Shown here piece by piece: positions 12,338 to 23,379 of a DNA stretch of 64,000 nt (positions within the stretch are counted from its first letter, which is position 1; every line of letters begins with the position of its first letter). The notes below the pieces were generated by a model. That model ran no database searches, was not told the origin of the DNA, and saw only the letters and a list, made by a program, of their open reading frames with translations. The stretch comes from Circinella minor. Taxonomy: Eukaryota; Mucoromycota; Mucoromycetes; Mucorales; Lichtheimiaceae. The DNA is taken from assembly GCA_016758965.1 (NCBI GenBank), contig JAEPRB010000036.1:174854-238853 (forward strand). The letters are read 5' to 3'. The translations under genes and the position numbers were made by a program.

Positions 12338-12630
12338 TACTGGATTTTTAGACTGCTTTTGCGCATTTGGAATTTTATTTTTGCGTACTCCCATTCAATT
12401 TTTTGCGCACACTAATTTTATTTTTGCGCATATAAAAAATTATTTCGAAAATGGGTAATGATAATGCTCTTAAATATATTTGATAACGGCATTGAATATT
12501 AATATTATTAAGAAATACGTAACTATGTATTACGTACAATATATTCTCTGAAATAGGTGGACATTGTAAGAAGCTTATTTGTAAAAGATAATAATAATTA
12601 TAATGTGCAAAACAGTCTAAAAATCCAGTA
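12338..12630. mobile_element. MITE-like element with perfect 18-bp terminal inverted repeats
   Basis: The left end TACTGGATTTTTAGACTG (12338-12355) is matched exactly, inverted, at 12613-12630. With two mismatches the inverted repeat extends to about 28 bp (both sides continue into TTTTGC). The total is 293 bp with no coding capacity, and both ends carry TA, as expected for a Tc1/mariner-type target duplication. The interior has several TTTTTGCGCA copies. No transposase is present, so it would be non-autonomous. Confidence 0.7.
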
Positions 12631-12772
12631 CCATTTTTTCGTTCTTTTTCTTATAATATAGCATTATAATTGGATCAGTTAGATTAGAAATTTTTGACTT
12701 GTAAGCTAAATTGAAAACAAATACCGTTACAGTAGTACTTCCTTAAAGGATTCTTCCGATAATTTATTGATA

Positions 12773-13012
12773 TACAGTCAAGCCCCATTTTTACGTCTCC
12801 CATTTTTGCAACTCTCTTAGTTATACACCCTTGGTTTTTCGGAAAGTTGAAAATGCTTAATGGGATCACAACTTCCAACTTGCATCGAGGTTTTTGGGAG
12901 AGTTGTGATTATCGGGAGTAAAGTATACTATAACTTAGTAATTGTCCGTGTATAGTATTCTTATGAACCATTATACAAATACGTAGGAAATACCAAAATG
13001 TCACCAAAGCAT
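12773..13012 (+). mobile_element. Truncated MITE, same family as 49442-49772
   Basis: It begins TACAGTCAAGCCCC and aligns over about 240 bp, in inverted orientation, with the complete element at 49442-49772. Shared landmarks include CCCATTTTTGCAACTCTC and GAGTTGTGATTATCGGGAGT. The distal inverted repeat is missing, so this copy is truncated. The divergence suggests an old insertion. Confidence 0.65.
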
Positions 13013-13779
13013 AATTGATCAGATGTTGTATTTAAATATTTATATTGTCCCTCTGCAAAAAAAAAAAAAAAAAAATCATGAAAACACGGGGATTGATTTA
13101 TATATTGATTTTATAAAAATAGATAATATAGTATCCATTCGGAACTTCTTAATGGGGGTGGTACAAGTCATTAATGGATGATGATTACAGCCTTGGCACT
13201 GGAAAATGGGAGATCATTAAAGCCGATTGATTTTCCAAGTACCAAAACATACCTAGTTTAAGCTCTTTGATTATTAGGGCAACTAAAAAAAAGTATTATT
13301 TAAAAAGAGTAGAATGTACATTTTGTATTATTGAATAATTAAAGTAAGAATAGTAGAAGTAAAAGTAGTAGTATATGAAATTTATCAAAGAAGAATAAGT
13401 GAGATTGGTTTCTTCATTCTTTTCTGTTTTTGGTAGATGAACAATAAGGAATAATAATAAATGTAGCAGAAGTAGATGTAGGAGTAATATGAATTAGGAA
13501 GAAAATAAAACAATACAGAGAAATAAAATGAGAACACTATTACAAACTAGGGGTTAAGGTTAAAGAAGAATTTCAAGAGATGAACAAGGAAAAGAAAACA
13601 AAGTAGTACTAATAATAGTAAAAAAGTATATGTAAGAGTTACAATAATAAAAATAATAAAAGAATACTAATAATAACGTATAAAGAAAAAATGAAATGCG
13701 GTAGTGATAATGATAATAGTAATAGTATAAATAGTAATAGTAATAATAGTATAATAAATGTTGTTTTTGTTGGTGGTTT
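13013..13779. other. Intergenic spacer with poly(A) tract and AAT/AGT-rich low-complexity DNA
   Basis: It holds a 19-nt A run near 13056-13075 and, from 13320 to 13765, purine-rich [14 protein letters not shown] low-complexity DNA immediately 3' of the zinc-cluster gene, probably its 3' UTR and downstream region. No gene was seen. Confidence 0.5.
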
Positions 13780-16654
13780 TTACTGCATCATTCCACCACC
13801 TGGAGGAGGAGCACTACCAGGCGTCGTCCGGTCATACATATTATTAGTTGTTGGGTATCCCGCATGATGTTGTTGTGTAAAATAGGGTGGTGACGGTACT
13901 GAATTATGTGACCACATTGACCAACCATCCGAAGAAGAATCCACGCTATTTGTACGTTGTAAATGAGGTGGTAATAAAGAAGAAGGTGTTGCTGTTGAAC
14001 TTGTTGTCGCCGGTAATAAAGGCCCGCAAAATGTCCGGACGTCTTGTTCCATCACACTCACCAATGTCTTGGCACGTTCAAAATCATACATGTATGTAAT
14101 TGATGATTTTGAAATATCCACTGATAGTTGTAAACATTGTCTTGCAAAATCTTGACATTTGTTGTCTTGATAGTTGAGTAATTTAAAATAGACAATGTTG
14201 GCAAATAAAAAGCCAATCAATGGAACATTACACTCATTTCGTTGCTGTGACATATATTCCAATATTTGGGTAATACTATTAGCAGCATCGATGCAAGTAT
14301 ATAAGCATTGTATAGAAAATGGTACGCTTGGTATATGATCAGATGGGAAGAATGCTTGATATAGTAGAATTCTATTGATGTTGTAGTAAATGTGAACATT
14401 GAGTACACAAAAGCGTGCAAAGCCCGCCAGGTCGATATGATAATGCTGGTTATTGTTGTTATTGATGTTGGTATTGTTGTTATCGTCATCAGTCATGACA
14501 GACGGTGGTGTTGTTGCACACGATGATGATGTAGTTGATGGTGCAGGTTGAGGACTTGTTGCGTATCCGATATCTGGATTACGCCATTCTCCTGGCAAAC
14601 TATTATAAAACTCTTGAAGTCGATCTTGCATTGCTAAGAGGTCAAGGGATAGATTGGGGTCCGATTTAGTATCTTGAGCTGCCACGAGTCGGGACATTAC
14701 ATCGTGGCGTAAGATCTGGAGTCGAATCATATAATACCAAGTGCTCCAGACATAATAGTCCACGAGTTCTTGAGATGGTGGTCCGTTCAAATCAGTATCC
14801 ATCATTTCGGGTTTTTCTGGTGGTTGTGGCAATGGGCAACATGGATAAAACTGGCTCGATTCAACTGATGTACTAGATCCACCTTGTAACACACGATACC
14901 ATGTATTAAAATAATACATACACCAGACCAACTTGGCTTCATCTTCCGTAAATTGTCGATTACTATCGTAAAGACCCAACTCTCGCGCCATACTATACGC
15001 AATCCATTCATAAATATATATTACACCTGAGTACCCATTTTGATAGCTACAGTACGACAATAGGATAGCTGCACGACAATTGTCTATTGAAGGTTCCTCA
15101 TCAAAGCATTCTGATAGAAGTTCACGGCCTTTCAAACAGTAAGCAATGGACAATGCTTTACCCATATTATATTGCGGAGACTCATGAGCGGGACGTTTAC
15201 TCCACATGTGTAATTGGAAAGCGTTACGCGCCGACATTGCACAAATGGCATAGATCAAGACCTTGGAAGGTGGACGTGCAGGATCACGATAACGGGCCAA
15301 GAAATCACTGGTGTCAATGATGGGTAATCGAATGGCTGAGCAACACGGTGATCGGCAATACAAATCAACGAGGTTGTCGGTTAGCTCGTCCGATATATCA
15401 ATGGGATAATCTTGAGGTAACGCATGTGTTGGGTGTGACCACGAATTCCATACGGCAAACGAAAAACCGGACGACGTATGAATGGAGCTGGTATCATCCA
15501 ATTCAACAGATTGTGCTATTCGTTGCCGTTCATCAGAAAGTGAAGGTGATCCACCATCTACTTCCGTGTCATTATCATTGTCATGTGGGGGTGGTGATAT
15601 ATGCATTGACTTTTTAAATTGATCAACAAGCTTTGACAGATCATTGTATGAATTGACATTGCTTTCGACTGAAAGACCACGACCTGTAGATGTAATTTTC
15701 CATGCAAATGGTTGTAAAGGTTTCATCTTAAACGCGTTGTTGGTACGTTGAGAAAAATCTCTAGTTTTTTGCGCAAAATCCTTGGCCATCCGATCAATCG
15801 ATTCTTGCCATTGATCCATTATTTTATTCATGGTAGTTAATACTTGCGAGACATGATTCGCCTTGGGTTCTGTTTTCATATAAATACATTCAAAGTTGTT
15901 GGCTTCGCACCGACTACAGCTAGGCAACGTGAGATCACATTGTTGCAAATCTTTGTAGCACTTCCCGCATGGATAGACTGAAAAGTTGCTTGTTGATGCC
16001 ACTCCTCGTTTTTGTTGTTCATTTTCTTCTGCAGTGACGTCCGATGATGATACGGATATAGAAGAGCGTGTGTCTGATCGAGTATCTGATGCTTCCTCTG
16101 AAATGGATGGTACGGGGGATAAGGTCGCATTATCAGCATCGTCTCCAGAAGCATTCCGCTGAGCAAGTCGTTGTAATGAGATGGTTGCCTTGAAATCTTT
16201 GGCACCCTCAGTCGATTTAAGACGATCACCAAATTTACGTATGCGATCGCCAAGTGTTTCTGTTGCTTTCTGAAGTTTTTTTAACGTTGGCGCTGCCTCG
16301 GGATATGTACAAGTAATTCCACGCCTTTGACACCGAGAGCAAGCTGGTTTTTGACGATCGCATGCATGCCTAAATGAAGATGAACAAAAAAATATATAGT
16401 TACGGATTAGAATGCATATATTGATAAATATGAGAATCTCGGCATGGATTTTTTTTTTCTTTTCATTCCATTAGTCCCCCTTTTTTTGACGATGCATGCC
16501 TGAAACCTCTACAACGAAAACATGCTGCTCCTAAATTATTGGACTTGTTACTATTGTTATTGTTAGTGTTATTGCCACTTATGCTGTTGTTGTCGTTATT
16601 ACTGGTAGTATCGTTCTCGGTTTTAGTTGAAGATGAATCAGATGCATCAGCCAT
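13780..16654 (-). CDS. Fungal transcription factor with two Zn2Cys6 clusters and a fungal_trans domain
   Basis: Exons 16654-16500 and 16369-13780 give 914 residues. Cluster 1 spans the splice: Cys45, 48, 55, 62, 65, 72 (C-x2-C-x6-C-x6-C-x2-C-x6-C). Cluster 2 has identical spacing at Cys186, 189, 196, 203, 206, 213. Both precede a fungal-specific regulatory domain (around YAICAMSARNAFQLHMW and AYSMARELGLYD), the middle homology region of Gal4-type regulators. The N-terminus is Asn/Ser-rich and the C-terminus Ser/Pro/Gly-rich. It is a nuclear DNA-binding regulator; the target is unknown. The intron is GC-AG and flanked by a duplicated exon segment. Start chosen as the first in-frame ATG before cluster 1. 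Reading exon 2 alone would lose the first cluster. Confidence 0.9.
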
Positions 16655-19600
16655 ATACGAAAATCGGAATGAAAAAATAAATAAAGGAACGAAGTAGTAT
16701 GAAATTGAGTGGTGGTTGCTGTGGTTGCTTTTGTGTTTTATACGCTTTTTATTCTTTTGTTTATTTGTTGCGTTTTAAGGTATATGTTGAACGTTTATTG
16801 TTTGTCTTTTTCTCGTCTTTTTCTTCCTTATGTGTATATGATTTTATGCCAAATGTGTATGTTTGTTATATGTAAATAATATCCCAACCTTCTTTTTTTT
16901 TGGTGGAGTTGGGTTTATTACAATTAATTTAAGGTAGTGCTGTGGCGAGGGGAAAAGAGTGAGAGAAGGACTGGAAACTAGTCGAAGCACGACATGAGCT
17001 CACTTTCTACCACAGAACATAAGCAGCCAATGGGATTTTCGCCCGGTGAGGGGGGTGGAGAGTGCGTGGGGGGAGAAGGCTGTAAACAATCAGTAAACAG
17101 GGCCTTTTTTGTGTAACCATGAGAACGATATTATTATCCTTTCATTATGTTCCAGATTTTATTGGCAGGTTTTATGGTCGGTTGATAGTCCCGGATTATT
17201 ATTAGTGTGGCGACAGTCGTCATGGTTTATCTTATAGTAACAGTAGAAAAAGTAAATAACAAAATTAAAAGCATAATATATTTTAAATAATTTGTTTTGT
17301 AAGTTTTGTATTTTTGTATTTTTGTACAAAGAAAAACAAAAGAGGTTATACCGAAAAAACAGATAACCAAATAAGTGAAAATGTGTATTATTTACCCGCT
17401 CTTTTCCTGAGTTGAGGATTTCGGATATACTTTTTTTTAACTAATGTTTTTTAATGGAAACCATCCTTAGATAACTTGTTCTTAATATACATAAATAAAG
17501 TGTCACAATACTTTTTTTCATTATGTTAACTACGCAGAATACTATAAATTGACTAGTTGCATTATGTCAAAAATACTAACATAAATCAAATACAGGAGCT
17601 AAATATTGGTTCGGAAGAGGGTATAGGATGACCCCGCATTAAATATTCTAATCTTTTAATGTTTCTTCGATACTATTCAATATTAATCATAAAGCGAAAG
17701 AGTTGATAAATTGTACTGTTACAGTGAAGGAAAATCAGCATGTGCGAAAAGTAGGTTTACTTCTCCTAATTAAGCAATCGTATTGTTGGGTCTGTAATGA
17801 AAATTGTTTAACAGACGAAGTTTGATTGCCAGCTCTCGTAATGCCACCAAAAATAAGATCTGGACCAACTTGTATACAGGTATGATCTCCACGATTCATG
17901 GTAAGACTAAATTTACTTATGACATTTTTTTTCGGTTACATTAACAGATAGTGGCTCCATACATCATCATTGAATATATATTGATACTAAAAGATACTCT
18001 GACGTGATGCTTCTGTGATCTGGGAGCAACTACCCCTAACAAAACGTCAGTATCATTGTCGGGTAATAAGTACGTAGAATAATTTTCGTTCATACGACTT
18101 CTGGAGCACAACATTCAAATATCGCTGGAGTTTTGTTATAAATACGTAGTATTTTCGTTTTATTTGGTAAAAGTACTGGTCTCTCACCCTTTTCCCTGCT
18201 TACGCGCACAAGGTTTTCATATATATTTTTTACTTTCTATATCGATCTCGAACAAAAATGTCTGACAAGCAGGGCGCTGTGTTCAACAGAGACGTAAAAT
18301 AAAAACCAAAAAAAAAAAATCGTAAAAGTACTACGTAGGATAATTTTTTTTGTAACTTGATTACTTGTTACTTTACAAATGTAAACGTGAAAATTATCTT
18401 GACATACAGTACATAGAAATCGTAAAATCTACGTTTTATATATTTACGTAGTTCAGTAAATTTGTCCAGATACTATATATCTAACCTAAAAAATCTCCTA
18501 AAAAACAGTAGTGGTACATGTTAGTAGTAGGTGAATCATGATAGAAATATATCTTTACAGTTACATCCTGATTTGAGACGAAAAGATATATGGTTTATTT
18601 ATTAACTAAAAGATAAAACGACTTAATTCATTACTGTATATATCTAAAACAATTATTCAGTTGAAAGCTCAACTCCGTGCTTCAAGATTATTGGTAAATA
18701 CTGATTCAATCTCTTGCTATTCTTAACATTATATTGACCGTCGTTGTTAAACATGTACATATACTATGAGATTTTTTAATCTATTTAACAGTATCTCTAA
18801 AGTTAAGTCACCCAAAAATTGTGTTACTCGCATAAGATCACATTTTATAGAAATAAGCATGGTTCTTCCTTTGGCGAATTTATGTATTTTAATTGACGCG
18901 AGACGAAGACTTTATAGAAAATTTAAATATTTATCGATACAATTATCTAATAGGATATTGGGTCACAATTAAAACCTTCAGTCATTCACTGATAGCTTGC
19001 AAAAATAAATCATGGAGTATATAGCTACTGTAATTATGAAAGGTTCTACCTTGATTCTTTACTTTACAAACAGTGATAAAATTTCGGAACAACTGAAAAT
19101 CAAAAGTGAACATCAGCTTTTTTGCAACAATCACCATATAAATTTTAACAAGGAAAATCATTTCCTTGGTATATTATTGAACTATATTATAGCTTTGAAA
19201 TCTATTGAGATGTATCTTCTGGGTCTTTCTTCCACTGTTAATGAAATTCGCATTATTGATGGTATAGCATTTGAAGTCAATTCAAGAAAAAGGAATAACA
19301 ATGGAATAGGCAAAAAATTAGATTTTGTCATATTATACATCATTAAAAAATATATATTTTTTAATTACAGCACTCATCTCTCAAGTATTGTACGTAACGA
19401 TATTTAGAATGCCTCTTCTTCTTGGTGTTAGCTAGTCTTCTCGTCACTCCCGTGAAGTGGTTAGATACTCTGACAATTCAATTCAACTAGCGCATAATCG
19501 TAGATTTTTTCATACAGAACAATTGAATTTGATACGAATGACAAAATAATATGTATCAAGGCCCGTGATAAAAAGAAATATATTGTTACCATCTAGTACG

Positions 19601-19959
19601 ATCTATTGTTTGATATACCATACATTACAGTAACTATTAACACTGATCCTCGGCTAATAATCTAAATATTTTGCATTTCGTTCATGCGTGTCGATCTACT
19701 AAGATATCTTCAATTTACATCTATTGCATATTGGACATAACCCATAAGCTATTCAGTTTGACCATACCTATATTATTGGCTTAGTGTGGCAGGCTTCTAC
19801 AGTGGCTTACATTAAACATAATCGTTTCGCTTTTTCTTATCTTTTGTATCCTTTTATAATTGATCCTTAGATACATAGGTACGTACTATCCAAAAATAAT
19901 AATAATACATGTGTAGTCATCATATAATACATGCTTTTTTCAGACTATGAAACATGCTG
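16655..19959. other. Gene-poor AT-rich region between the zinc-cluster gene and ERG7
   Basis: The first 400 bp are likely the promoter of the zinc-cluster gene, including a GC-richer patch near 17040-17080. Beyond that I see no convincing gene. Frames at 18766-18972 and 19012-19407 are open but AT-driven in composition and match no family I know. A short exon-like start at 18258 is listed separately. Confidence 0.5.
18258..18293 (+). pseudogene. Orphan first-exon-like sequence (MSDKQGAVFNRD)
   Basis: A TATA-like, pyrimidine-rich stretch (18180-18245) leads to CGAACAAAAATG and 12 sensible codons, followed by GTAAAA, a possible donor. No continuing exon was found in the next 2 kb. It may be the remnant of a gene whose body was lost, or chance. 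No product is assigned. Confidence 0.2.
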
Positions 19960-20183
19960 TTAATGTGAAAAAAAAAGGTATACTAATATTGGTTTGATAC
20001 ATTCAAGCACATATAAAATAGATGGTTTGAGGTATAATTTATCAACTTCATATAATTGTGAGCTATCATTATAGTAATCTGCATTGACATCCGTTTCTTT
20101 TTTAGAAACTTCATATGAATGAATAGCTGCTTTTGTATCACCTACCATTAATAAATAGACTTTTAAAAGTCCCTATAATTTTT
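19960..20183 (-). pseudogene. TPR-like coding remnant next to the ERG7 promoter
   Basis: Reading leftward from an acceptor-like TTATAG, the frame encodes GLLKVYLLMVGDTKAAIHSY, which resembles a tetratricopeptide helix pair, then YYNDSSQLYEVDKLYL and a weak hydrophobic tail to a stop. No other exon of such a gene is visible, and the fragment ends about 80 bp from the ERG7 start on the opposite strand. It is most likely a relic; it could also be a short real exon of an undetected gene. Confidence 0.25.
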
Positions 20184-20262
20184 TTTCCTGCACCACAAAT
20201 TCTTTTCAACTTGTCTTCCTTTTTCTTCGGTCCCTCGTTCCGTGACAATTCAAAAAAAGATA

Positions 20263-23200
20263 ATGCAGACAGAGACATTTGCTTCCGCAAACCTGACTCT
20301 TAATGAAACGCCCGCCTTTACCGATCTATCTCGATGGCGATTACGCGTTGAAGAAGGCGCACAAACATGGCATTACTTGGAATCAGACGAAGAATGTCGC
20401 GCTTGGCCTCAGACCTTCTGGGACAAGTATCATCTTGGATTACCCACGGTAAAGAAAGAACAATAAAGGAGCAATGAACTTTACAGTAACAACAACAACA
20501 ACAACAGTGCCTCTTTGTAAAATAGTTTTTATTTTTTGTAACTCCATTTATTGAAACCTTAATTATCGATCTTATTACTAGAATGCACCAGAATTACCAC
20601 GTGGTAAAACTCCACTTCAAGTCGCACGCAATGGTTTTGAATTTTATCGTCAACTTCAAACTGAGGATGGCCATTGGGGTGGTGAATATGGTGGACCTAT
20701 GTAGGTCCTTTTTTTTTTTTACCGTTGGGGGGTCAATAGAAGAGTTTTTTTTTGACATATGAAACATATCACAAAAAAATATTATTATTAATATGGCAAC
20801 AATAGGTTTTTAATCCCAGGTTTAATCATTGTTCACTATATTACTAATACACCTGTCCCTGAACCAACGCGTTTGGAATTGATCCGATACTTATTGAACC
20901 GAGCAAATCCAGAGGATGGTGGTTGGGGTCTTCACATTGAAGGTATCTCTACCGTTTTTGGTACTGCTTGTAATTATGTCACACTTCGTATTTTGGGTCT
21001 TGGCCCTGATCATCCCGCTATGGTCAAAGCTAGAAACACTCTCCATAATCTCGGTAATACATATAAGTTTAACATAAAAAATGCACATATTACCATACAT
21101 TATAATCTTTATAATTGATAATGCTATTTTAAATAATTTATAATTAGGTGGGGCTGTTGCTGCTCCAGCTTGGGGTAAATTCTGGCTTTGTGCTTTGGGC
21201 GTATATGACTGGAAGGGTATGAATCCAGTACCTCCAGAACTTTGGTAAAGTAGTTATCTGATTTTCTTTTCATCCTTTCTCTTTTTTTTTCAACTAAAAA
21301 TGCAATTAACGTGATATTTAATTTTTGTGACATGAATGTACTATATAGGTGCGCTCCAAAATTCACACCTTTTAATCCTGGTAATTGGTGGGTCCATACT
21401 CGGATGGTCTATTTGCCTATGGGATATATCTATGCTTTACGTAAAACAGCACCTTTGACCGAATTTACCCAATCTCTTCGCGAGGAACTTTATACTGAAC
21501 CCTATGATCAAATCAATTGGAACAAACAGCGTAACAATATTTCTGAAGCCGATCTATATACTCCTCATTCCAAATTGATGGATGTTGCTAATGGTAATCA
21601 TTGAGAACTTGGTCTTTTTTTTTGACAGCATAATCAACTGACTTTTCCCTCAATTATTTTTAACTTGTACCAATTTTTGTAATAATCAGAGGTTCTTACT
21701 TATTATGAGTTGTTCCCTGCCAAATTGAACTGGTTACGTAGCTATGCACTCAAGGAAACAATTGAGCAAATCAAGATGGAAGATGAAAACACATTCTTTT
21801 TGGATATCGGTCCAGGTATATATAAACATACAAAACATTTTTCGATGATTATTAAATTGTTAAACCTAATACAAATATAACCACGTTTTTTTTTTCGAAA
21901 TAAAAAAAAATTAGTAAACAAAGTCATGAATTGGTTGGTCGTTTATTATCATTATGGGAAAGATTCACGAGAGTTCCGCGAACATGTGAAACGTAATCTG
22001 GACTTCTTGTGGATGGGCCCTGAAGGGATGATGATGAATGGTACCAATGGGAGTCAGCTCTGGGACTGTAGTTTTATTATCCAGGCACTTGCAGAAGCTC
22101 GATTAGCTGACGTTGAAGTATATCGTCAACATATGATTAAAGCATTGGAATTCATGGATGTTACTCAGGTAAATACTTTCAAAAAAATTAGATCTAATAA
22201 AAAAACAATACTAAGAGAGTGATCCTGATTTTTAACACTTTAAATTTTCGATACGCAGATTAAGAGCAACGTGCCCGACTACCAAAGATGTTATCGCCAA
22301 ATTTCAAAGGGTGCTTGGCCTTTCAGTACCCGAGATCAAGGTTACACTGTTTCTGATTGTACAGCGGAAGGTCTTAAGGGTACAATTACCTTGCAAAGTA
22401 TTCCCAACATGCCACAAGTAGTTAGTTTGGAACGTCTTCAAGATGCAGTCGACGTTTTACTTACCATGCAAAACAAGGATGATGGTTTTGCTAGTTATGA
22501 AAAAATTCGCGGTCCTCATTGGCTTGAACTTCTTAACCCCGCTGAAGTATTCGCTAAGATTATGACTGAATATAGTTACCCTGAATGTACTACAGCAGTA
22601 TTAACAGGTCTATCTTCTTTCCGTAAAATTGATCCAAAGTATCGTAAGGAAGAAATCGAAGAGACGGCAAAACGTTGTTTAAACTATATCAAGAATGTTC
22701 AAGGTGAAGATGGGTCGTGGTATGGTGCTTGGGCTGTTTGTTATACGTATGCTGCGATGTTTGCACTTCAGAGTCTTGCTAGCATTGGTGAATTTTATGA
22801 AACAAGGTAATAGCGAATCTTCTCTTTTTTTTTTTGTTTCAGTTGAGTGATTTAGAAGAATAGCTCTTTTATTTTTTACTTAGCAATTTTATCATGACGT
22901 GAAAAAAATATTCAATATTTTAGTGAACATGCTCGCAAGGGTTGTAATTTCCTTGTCTCCAAGCAACAAGAGGATGGTGGGTGGGGTGAAACATATAAAT
23001 CATGCGAAACTCAAACGTACTGCCAAAATCCCAAGTCTCAAGTTGTAAACACTGCATGGGCAGTGATGGCTTTATTGGAAGCTAAATATCCTCATGAAGA
23101 ACCTATTCGACGAGGTGTTGAAGTTATTATGAAACGTCAACAAGCTAATGGAGAATGGCTTCAGGAAAGCATTGAAGGTGTTTTTAATAAGAACTGTAAG

Positions 23201-23379
23201 TTGTTATAAATCATGCTTTTGTTTTGTTTTAAAAAAATCATAATAATAATCGGTATTATTTCTCTGTTATTTTTTTATTGGTAGGTATGATTTCCTATCC
23301 TAATTACAAGTTCGCCTTTTCTATCTGGTCCCTTGGCAAATATGCTAATGTTTATGGTGATAAAGCTCTTCTTCCCTAA
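20263..23379 (+). CDS. ERG7: Lanosterol synthase (oxidosqualene cyclase)
   Basis: Ten exons: 20263-20448, 20582-20700, 20806-21053, 21148-21244, 21349-21593, 21690-21815, 21915-22168, 22259-22806, 22924-23195, 23285-23379; 729 residues (human 732, yeast 731), colinear with family members throughout. The catalytic acid is Asp458 in VSDCTAE, which protonates the epoxide of 2,3-oxidosqualene. QW-type repeats are visible at [27 protein letters not shown] and EDGGWGE. It makes lanosterol, the first sterol of the ergosterol pathway, at ER or lipid-droplet membranes. The start ATG precedes the conserved [20 protein letters not shown] region. Every intron keeps frame and no lesion is seen. Confidence 0.97.

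Noticed and set aside
19012..19407. 131-residue open frame in the 16.7-20.2 kb desert
   Set aside because: Composition follows the AT-rich background (Ile/Asn/Lys), with no domain, no promoter and no partner exon; the neighbouring frame 18766-18972 is the same.
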